Assembly (NCBI GenBank): GCA_028689115.1
Contig: JAQTWV010000001.1
Coordinates: forward strand, 783,539-847,538
Source: Candidatus Altimarinota bacterium
GTDB lineage: Bacteria; Patescibacteriota; Gracilibacteria; BD1-5; UBA6164
Direction of reading: 5' to 3'
Length of the DNA stretch: 64,000 bases
Shown here: one piece after another, positions 56,758 to 64,000 of the stretch
How the letters are laid out: each line of letters opens with the position of its first letter
Numbering within the stretch: position 1 is the first letter of the stretch
Translations under genes and position numbers: made by a program
The notes under the pieces: model-generated
Told to the model about the DNA's origin: nothing
What the model saw: the letters and a program-made list of their open reading frames with translations, nothing else
Database searches by the model: none

Positions 56758-59013
56758 TTACCCAATTACTTTGAAAGCAATTAATAATCAATATATAGCC
56801 ACAACTTCAACTAATGCAACAAATAGTACCATAAATGCTAATGTTTTTGATTTTTGTTCAGGATTAACATTCATTCATTCTATTGAACCACTAATGATAT
56901 ATCATTCTCAAACTCATGCTCATAATCAAGCAAATCAGATTGCTAATCATGCTCATATTGAAGCAAATCAAGCAATAGTAATTCAAGATAAAACTTTAAA
57001 TGATATTACTAATCAATATATTGCTGCAGATTCTACTAAAGCCATTCACAATATAGTAACAGTTAGAAGGAATCACATCATCATTGGGTTTCTTCACATA
57101 ACTTGAATTGATTTTTCAGCCAACATTCATTCTCAAATACTTACTCATAATCAAGCAAATCAGATTGCTAATCATGCTCAGATATAAATCATTTGATCTA
57201 TATTTTGATCTGTTGATCAAGCTAATATTTTAAAAGCTACAACTAATCAATATATTGCTGCTGATTCTACTAATGCAATGAACAACACCATAAATGTCAT
57301 AATCTTTGATTTTACTTTTGGATTTCTTGACATAGCTTGAATTGCTCAAATAACCAACATACCTTCTCATAATCAAGCTCCTAATCATGCTAATCAGATT
57401 GCTAATCATGCTCAAATACTTGCTCAAATACTTAATCCAGCTATACCTGACATTTTGAATGCCACTATCAATCAATAGATTGCTGCTGATTCTACTAATG
57501 CTATACCTAATATTGTTACCGTTAAAAAGTATCACATCATCTTCTCTTGTTTTGCCATCATTTCCATTGATTTCTCTGAAAGTATTCATTCTCAAATACT
57601 TACTCATAATCATGCTAATCATACAGCTAATCACATACCTATAAATGCTTGGCTTGTGAAATCTACATCTCATAGTATCTTAAATGATATTACTAATCAA
57701 TAGATTGCTGCTGATTCTACTAATGCAATGAATAACACCATAAATGTCATCAATTTTGATTTTAAATGTGGACTTGTTGCCATTGAAGATATTGCTCAAG
57801 CAACCAACTTACCTTCTCATAATCAAGCTCCTAATCATGCTAATCAGATTGCTAATCATGCTCAGATACTTGCTCAAATACTTAAACCTACTGTTCAATA
57901 CATTTTGAATGCAACTATCAATCCATAGATTGCTGCTGATTCTACTAATGCTATACCTAATATTGTTACCGTTAAAAAGTATCACATCATCTTCTCTTGT
58001 TTTGCCATCATTTCCATTGATTTCTCCGCAAGTATTCATTGACCAATTGCAACTCATAATCATGCTAATCATACAGCTAATCACATCCCTATAAATGCTT
58101 GGCTTGTGAAATCTGTACTTCATAATATATTAAATGATATTACTAGTCAGTATATTGCTGCTGATTCAACTAGTGCAACAAACAATACCATAAATGTCAT
58201 CAATTTTGATTTCAAATGTGGACTTGTTGCCATCGAAGTTATTGCTCATGCAACCAATTTACCTTCTCATACTCAAGCTCCTAATCATGCTAATCAGATT
58301 GCTAATCATGCTCATATTCAAGCAGCCATACTTAAACCTACTGTTCAATACATTTTAAATGCAACTATAAGTCCATAGATTGCTGCTGATTCTACTAATG
58401 CAATTCAAAGAATAGTTACTGTCAAAAAGTATCACATCATCTTCTCTTGTTTCGCCATCATTTCCATTGATTTCTCTGCAAGTATTCATTGACCAATCGC
58501 AACTCATAATCATGCTAATCATACAGCTAATCACATTCCTATAAATGCTTGGCTTGTGAAATCTGCATCTCATAGTATTTTAAATGCAACTACTAATCCA
58601 TAGATTGCTGCTGATTCTACTAGTGCGACAAACAACACCATAAATGTCATTATTTTTGACTTTAAATGTGGACTTTTATCAATTGCAGTAATTGCTCATG
58701 CAATTAATTTACCTTCTCATAATCAAGATCAAAATCATGCTAATCAAATAGCTAATCATGCTCAAATACTTGCTCAAAGTGATATTCATTCAATTGAAAG
58801 TATTTTAAATGCAACTATCAATCCATAGATTGCTGCTGATTCTACCAAAGCAATACCTAATATAGTTATAGTTAAATAAAAAGATGACATATCTTTATTT
58901 TTTCACATAACCTCTGCTGCTTTTTTTCACAAAATTCATTGACCAAGTGCTACTCAAATTCATGAAATTCAAATAGCTAATCATGCTCAAATAAAATTTA
59001 CTAAATTTTCCAT
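56758..59013 (-). CDS. atpE: ATP synthase c subunit, ten fused hairpins in one chain
   Basis: 751 residues in one open frame made of ten c-subunit hairpins of about 75 residues (20 membrane helices), separated by no stop or start. Each has a helix-1 glycine motif (GAGLAIGLAG type), a polar loop and helix 2 with the ion-binding Glu, ALVESAAIYGL in hairpins 1-9 and VEVVAIYG in 10. Two kinds alternate: one with AEKSMEMM-like loops, one with EGKLVAGAI. Helix-1 ligand Gln occurs in hairpins 1, 3 and 5, Glu in the others. Glu-Ser and Tyr five residues after Glu match Na+-binding c rings. A single polypeptide may form the whole c10 ring. Normal c is about 80-90 residues, from one gene copy. Confidence 0.93.
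56770..58990. repeat. tandem ~225/450-bp coding repeats of atpE
   Basis: Hairpins 3, 5 and 7 and hairpins 4 and 6 are nearly identical at DNA level, giving a ~450-bp higher-order period of two hairpins. Blocks such as ATCACATCATCTTCTCTTGT recur. Outer hairpins (1, 8, 9 and 10) are more diverged, which fits unequal recombination in the middle of the array. Confidence 0.85.
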
Positions 59014-59048
59014 AATAAGATATTTCTAAAATATAATAATAAAATTTT

Positions 59049-59882
59049 CTAATGAACCTTAACTACTTTAATAAAAATTGCTACTAATAGTGGAAATACT
59101 AATGCTTGAATTATTGCTACAAGTAATCATTGAACATGTAATATAATTGGAAACAAGATTGGGAAATCAATTCCAATTACTAAATTTGTTAATGCTACAG
59201 TTCAAGCTAATAACATTCACATAAGCATAGTACCAGAAGTCATATTACCAAATAACCTAAATGATAATGAAATTATTTTAGCTAAATGTCCAACTACATC
59301 TAGTAAACCTAGAAATAATGAAATAACTATATCAAAAAATTTAACCATTAAAAACAATGGAATATCTATATACTTATTTAATTTACCAGTTTCATAAGGA
59401 ATATAGTTTTTTCATAAGATAGGAACATATTCATATATAGCTTTTCAAAATCATAAGAATTTAAATTGTTCATATAAAACAATTAGAACTCAAATTATTG
59501 CCATAGCTACGTTAAAATTTATATCAGAAGTTGGAATTGATATATGATGATGTAATTGAGGAAATCAAACTCAAACTATATCAAAAGCAATTCACATTAA
59601 ATTTGAAAATAAAATTATATAAAACATAGTAATTATATATAATTTAGTCCATTTTTTTTCTTCTTTTCATAATATATCTTCAAAAAAAGAATAAGCTCCT
59701 TCATAAAGCATATCAAAAAATACTCAAAAACTAGAATTAGGTTTTTTAAGTAAAACTATATATATAGTTACCATTATTATAAATTCTAAAAGAATTCATG
59801 CAAAAAAAGGATTCAATCACCAGTGTCAGTTTTCTCACACTATAAGATATGATCATAAAAAATTGTTTATAATTATGTCCAT
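59049..59882 (-). CDS. atpB: F-type ATP synthase a subunit
   Basis: 277 residues, about five or six membrane helices. The ion half-channel subunit. The stator Arg is in ISLSFRLFGNMTSGTMLMGM, the AtpB signature. Later VQGLLVAIIQALVFPLLVAI, with Gln at the usual position. First gene of the operon, followed 35 bases later by atpE. It must face a ring made of covalently joined hairpins. Confidence 0.95.
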
Positions 59883-59944
59883 AATAGTTGTATTAAAAAG
59901 TTATACAAAATAAATTTAAACGTGGAGAGTATATTTATGACAAC

Positions 59945-59980
59945 AAAAAAAGCAAATGAAAATTTATTTTTTTTCATTTG
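59945..59980 (-). terminator. leader terminator-like hairpin before atpB
   Basis: On the minus strand CAAATGAAAA / TTTTCATTTG (59980-59971, 59962-59953) followed by a T run (59951-59945), only 63 bases before the atpB start. It may be an attenuator for the atp operon or the terminator of an unseen upstream transcript. The 257-base gap 59883-60140 has no gene. Confidence 0.45.
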
Positions 59981-60107
59981 TTTTTCCCTATTTTAAAGGA
60001 TTTTCTCATTTATATAATTTAAGTTTTTGTTTTGTATAATAATTTTATTTTAAAAAAAATCAAATTATTTTTTATAGTTTTTTTTAGACAAGTATTTGTC
60101 CACTAAA

Positions 60108-60143
60108 ATAAAAATAATCCTCTTTAAAAGAGGATTATTTTTA
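60108..60143 (-). terminator. terminator of the beta-propeller gene
   Basis: AATAATCCTCTT / AAGAGGATTATT with A/T runs, overlapping the TAA stop at 60141. Confidence 0.8.
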
Positions 60144-62435
60144 TTTTAGTTTTAACTTAAAAATTTCTTTTCAAGTACTTATATTATTTGATGATACATA
60201 AGAATTTGAAACAGCATAAGAATTATCTCATATCCATAATCACCTTTTTATAAAATCTTGGTAATAATTCCAACTAACTGAAGCTAAATATTCTCATACA
60301 GTAGAACCAGCATAACAATATTTTGGTACATAACTATAAACCTTATTTTCACAATACTCAGTTCAATTTATCAGCTTAACACAACTATTTTGAGTTGTAT
60401 CTACAGTATACTTACTACATTCTTTTACTCTTGCATCTTCAAGTCCAGCAGTATCAATATGTGTAATCCTATAATTTTCTTTTATTCAAGAATCATTATC
60501 TATTGTCATAACAAGTAATCAATTGAAAAAATCTGTATATCTATAAATATCTGTTTTATCACTTTGATATAATGAAACAGGTAAAAATAATTTTTTATCA
60601 CTTGCTTTCCACATAAACATTCTTGGGTTATCTAAAGCTTCACTAGTGCTTCAATTTCATCAAAATGTTTTTGTATATTTTTGTTTAACAATAATTCATT
60701 TATAAACTCAAGAATCACAATTTGTTTTTTCTTCACTAGTTAAATTAGAATCACCACATTTTTTATCATAATTTATTTCATATAAATCTACTTTAATTCC
60801 AGAATTAATAGTTCCTCACCATTGATTTTCAGTAGTATCATATCATAATCCAATTAAATGATTTGCATCATATGGATGTAAATATGTACTATAACCTGGA
60901 ATTTTTAATTCTCAAAGAATTTTTGGTTTAGTAGAATCAGCTACATCTATTACAAAAAGTGGATCAACTTGTTTAAATGTAACTAAAAATAATTTATCTC
61001 ATATGTATCTACTAGATTTGAATTGTTCTCAATTTCAAAGATTTGTAAGAGATGATTTTAAATCTAGATTCTTATCCAATATATATAAATTAGTATAACT
61101 TTCATTTGTAGTACTATTCCAATTATTAGTTTGTGTAAGTATTCTAAAATCTGTTTTATACTCATCCATACTATATTGAGTTAATGGAGTTCAAGGTATG
61201 ATTGTAGAATCTTGATAATTTAATTTATTTCCTGAAATATTTAATTTATGTAAAAGAGTATTAGCTCATTTTGGAAACCAAGGAGCAAAACATCTAGCAT
61301 TAATTGGACAAGAAAAATTATAACTTTCATACATTTGAGAAGTTAGATATAAATTATCTAAACTCATAAATATTTCATTATTACTTCAAGCAATAACTGT
61401 TGTTTCAACTTTTTTAGAAGTATTTTTTGTATCAATTACAGAAATTACATTATAACTTGGATTAAACTCGTATTGTTTTACAGTTTCTGCGTCTGGTAAA
61501 ACATAACTTATATTAGTACAATCTGCTACATTTCAAGCAGTTACACTATACGGAAGAGTTGTTCATTTTATTTTTAAATTTTGATTTGATTTAACACTTG
61601 TTTTAGAAATATCTATTTTTTGAGGCATAGTCTTAGAAAGTGTAAAATCTATGTCATCTTCAGTTTTAAAAGTATAATAAGGAATATTGAAATAATTATT
61701 TGAAATTACATATACATAGTCACCTATCTTTCTAGATTGAGTAAAATCTCCATCAGTAATATATAATTTTTCTAATTTAGGAGAAGTAACATCTGCTATA
61801 TTAAAAACTATAACATAAGTTTTATTATTTCTATTTATATAATATCATCTTGATGAATAATCATAATTTGAATATCCACTAGAAATAATAGTTAAAGAAT
61901 TATAACCTAAATACAAAACAGGATTATAAAATGAATCTGGAACTTTAATTTTTTTCAAAATTTCTTGAGAATCAACTCAAACTATATAAACATAATGATC
62001 CTTATCATTATAATAATATATATTTTTTCAATCAGTTTTTATAATGTCTGATTCATCTACTCAAGCAACTTGAGTATTTGTTTTTCAAAAGTCAGAGCTT
62101 GATGCAGATCAAGCAACTTGAGAAGTAACCATATCACTTGATAATCAACCTAATGGTGCATCTAAAATTGCTTGTTCATCGATTGACTTATTATAATAAA
62201 CTGGTCAATAATTATAAAAACGATCTTTATTATTTTTCCAATATGTTTTTATGTAATCATTCATTACATTTTCCATATTATCACAACTATTAAAAGACTT
62301 CAATTTAAAATCTGAAGTCAACGTTTTTACTTCTTGTCATTGTAACTCATCAATAATAGAGTTATCTTCAACTGCTGCATTTACAGAAGAAAAAGTAAAT
62401 AAACCTAAAAACAACAATAAAAAATATTTTTTCAT
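60141..62435 (-). CDS. secreted beta-propeller domain protein
   Basis: 764 residues. Signal peptide MKKYFLLLFLGLFTFSSVNA. After about 100 residues the segment TNTQVAGVDESDIIKTDGKN matches the start of the C-terminal beta-propeller family (PF09826-like); repeated strands such as VYIVGVDSQEILKKIKVPD, VIVFNIADVTSPKLEKLYI and FVIDVADSTKPKILGELKI are the blades. The function of the family is unknown; it is extracellular. An ECF-type promoter lies upstream (62474-62499), so it is probably controlled by the sigma factor at 63399. Confidence 0.87.
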
Positions 62436-62473
62436 AATATATTTATTAAAAAAATAAAATACTTCAAATATTG

Positions 62474-62499
62474 AAACGATACTAAAAATAAAAAGTGAC
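62474..62499 (-). promoter_or_regulatory. ECF-type promoter of the beta-propeller gene
   Basis: On the minus strand GTCAC (62499-62495), a 16-base T/A-rich spacer, CGTTT (62478-62474). The same GTCAC...CGTTT pair with 15-base spacing lies before the ECF sigma gene at 63959-63983, typical for an autoregulated ECF regulon. Confidence 0.6.
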
Positions 62500-62502
62500 A
62501 AA

Positions 62503-62535
62503 AAAACCATAAAATTAAAATAATTTTATGGTTTA
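62503..62535 (-). terminator. terminator of the sigma/anti-sigma operon
   Basis: AAACCATAAAATTA / TAATTTTATGGTTT with a T run on the minus strand that runs into the -35 of the beta-propeller promoter. Confidence 0.75.
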
Positions 62536-62538
62536 ATT

Positions 62539-63396
62539 TTATTTTATTTCCTTAAATTCACAAGTTCAATTTATATAATTACTTGATAAACATTCTTTTT
62601 TATTTACTCTACAAATTTGTTCATTTCAAGCTTCATAAATTACTCATAAATTATTCTTACAAAATACTTCAAAAGTATCATAAACAGCTTCTGATTTAAA
62701 TAATCTAGAAGATGATAAATCCATCATTGGAGAAGCTCAAATTCAAGTAGAATCAATACTATTTTCAAACTCAGAACTTCAAGAAATTCAATAATCATAA
62801 GTTTCTCAAACAGCATCAAGTAAATTACTTATTTCATTATTTTCAACAGATAGATCTGAAGCAACTTGAGTATTAGATTCATCTTTAACATCAACAATTT
62901 CATTAGATTTTTTTATAACTGTTGTATTATTATTTCATGTCTTACTATTTTTAGTAGTAGATATATGATTTGAATTTATTTTTATATCTTCATCTTTATT
63001 TAGTTCTAAATTTTCTTTTTCTAAAATAGAATCATCTAAGTTATCATCTAAAACAATATTTTCATCATTATTATAAGTTTTTATATCAACTATCTCTAGA
63101 TTTTTATTAGGGTTTTTTCAATTAAAAAATGTAATATCTTTGAAATAATAAAAAAATCATGCTACCACAAATACAAAACTAAACACAGGTATAGCAAAAA
63201 TTAAAAAATTATTTTTCTTATTTATTTTTAGTGAAATAACTCAGTTAATTCTTGACTTTAGCTTGTTTTTAAAATCATTTGATGCATTAAAAACAGGCTT
63301 ATTATCATTTAAATAATAAACTACTTTTTCAATAACTTCCTTATTTTTTTCAATTTCAGGAAAATTTTCTATCAATTCTTTTAAAAATTTTTTCAT
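62539..63396 (-). CDS. membrane protein, probable anti-sigma factor
   Basis: 285 residues. N-terminal cytoplasmic part of about 65 residues (FLKELIENFPEIEKNKEVIE), one membrane segment (about 75-97, FLIFAIPVFSFVFVVAG), then an extracellular acidic Asn/Ser-rich region with SNTQVAS similar to TNTQVAG in the propeller protein, and a C-terminal Cys-containing domain (VFCKNNLG, QICRVNKKECLSS). It follows the ECF sigma gene by two bases, as anti-sigma genes do. No zinc His-x3-Cys-x2-Cys motif was seen. Confidence 0.7.
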
Positions 63397-63398
63397 TT

Positions 63399-63950
63399 TT
63401 ACAAAATTATTAAAATCATAATTAAAATAAGGAAATTAGCACTTATAACTTTTAATGTTCTACTAACAATTTTTTTACAATTATCAACACTCAATCAAGT
63501 AATTTCAGATATTTCCTTATAAGATAAATCATCCCATATCCTATAAATAAGTATATCTCTATGCTCTTTTTTTATAGTTTTTAAATATCAAAATACTTCT
63601 TTTAATTTATCCTTATTATCTAAATCTTGAGCAAAATCAGAATTAACAGACATTTCTAAATAATCTCAAATATCTAAATTTTCTTTATTTGTCCTATAAA
63701 AATCTATTACTTTATTATAAGCTATCTTGTATAACCAAGCTTTTACAGATGATCATTCTTCAACTCTAAAAGAATTTATATTATTTAAAGCACTCATAAA
63801 AACATCGCTAACAATATCTTCAGCAACCTCCTTATTTGTAGTTTTTAAATAAACAAAATTATATATTTTATCAATATATCTATCATATATTTCTCAGAAA
63901 TAATCTAGGTTTCAACCTAAACATTTTTCCATTAATTTAAGATCATCCAT
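63399..63950 (-). CDS. ECF sigma factor
   Basis: 183 residues. Region 2: FGEIYDRYIDKIYNFVYLKT (about 28-47), EVAEDIVSDVFMSALNNINSF and WLYKIAYNKVIDFYR. Region 4: LIYRIWDDLSYKEISEITGL and VDNCKKIVSRTLKVI. The C-terminus is unusually hydrophobic (FLILIMILIIL), about a dozen residues beyond the normal end, and may attach to the membrane or to the anti-sigma partner. First gene of the sigma/anti-sigma operon, with an ECF promoter upstream. Confidence 0.92.
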
Positions 63951-63958
63951 ACTGCTTA

Positions 63959-63983
63959 AAACGATAAAAATAAAAAAAGTGAC
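63959..63983 (-). promoter_or_regulatory. ECF-type promoter of the sigma operon
   Basis: On the minus strand GTCAC (63983-63979), a 15-base spacer, CGTTT (63963-63959), nine bases before the sigma start. Matches the element before the beta-propeller gene. Confidence 0.6.
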
Positions 63984-64000
63984 AAAAAAATAATACTATT

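Noticed and set aside
57230-58573. Several plus- and minus-strand frames of 60-150 codons in the repeat region
   Set aside because: They are alternate frames of the atpE repeats. The atpE frame alone is continuous with UGA=Gly and shows c-subunit motifs ten times.
56770-58990. Direct repeats that could suggest a CRISPR array or satellite DNA
   Set aside because: The repeat unit is ~225/450 bp, fully coding, with no spacer structure; it is the fused atpE.

Overview
The window comes from a very AT-rich bacterium that reads UGA as glycine. In-frame TGA falls on invariant glycines everywhere: the Walker A and signature glycines of an ABC-F ATPase, the glycines after Cys58 and His61 in the DnaG zinc motif, the AtpD P-loop and the GGEP motifs of radical SAM enzymes. 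Every native gene runs uninterrupted once only TAA and TAG are stops. This is translation table 25, known from Absconditabacteria (SR1) and Gracilibacteria; I cannot say which of the two. All native gene borders here were set with TAA/TAG stops. I saw no rRNA, tRNA, CRISPR array or insertion sequence.

Layout. 1-10.8 kb: housekeeping and catabolic genes, mostly on the minus strand (partial hypothetical, methyltransferase, ABC-F protein, glutamate dehydrogenase, cupin-like protein, ADP-forming acyl-CoA synthetase, nitroreductase, trmB-yraN-tmk). Two cassettes do not fit this genome: a 282-residue unknown gene (574-1422) and an acyl carrier protein gene (3947-4198). Both have higher GC, TGA as true stop and their own terminator and promoter-like sequence. 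10.7-12.7 kb: a decayed duplication of the trmB/tmk/dnaG junction with a pilin-like gene between the copies. 12.6-16.1 kb: dnaG and rpoD. 16.1-18.5 kb: a large secreted protein.

18.6-51.0 kb: a remarkable peptide-modification island. A His-Xaa-Ser (Hxs) type system (HxsD-like, HxsB-like radical SAM maturase, and a precursor ending in seven His-Gly-Ser triplets) heads a co-directional run of 29 genes. Eighteen of them are radical SAM enzymes: four paralogues sharing an N-[IL]-[LI]-P motif, three MiaB/RimO-like proteins, a HemW-like protein and many SPASM-like ones. The rest include a NodU-type carbamoyltransferase, a glycosyltransferase, a PIG-L deacetylase, an SDR, a TPR protein, a Rossmann protein, and a PEP-synthase-like phosphotransferase split over two genes. 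A HExxH peptide-modification protein and an A24 (prepilin-type) peptidase flank it. I infer that one or a few secreted peptides receive many modifications.

51.1-59.9 kb: F-type ATP synthase operon in the order atpB-E-F-H-A-G-orf110-D-C. Its atpE encodes a single 751-residue chain of ten c-subunit hairpins, so a whole c10 rotor could be one polypeptide. The ligands suggest Na+ coupling. 60.1-64.0 kb: a secreted beta-propeller protein plus an ECF sigma factor and membrane anti-sigma candidate. One GTCAC...CGTTT promoter element precedes both the sigma gene and the propeller gene, which suggests an autoregulated envelope regulon.
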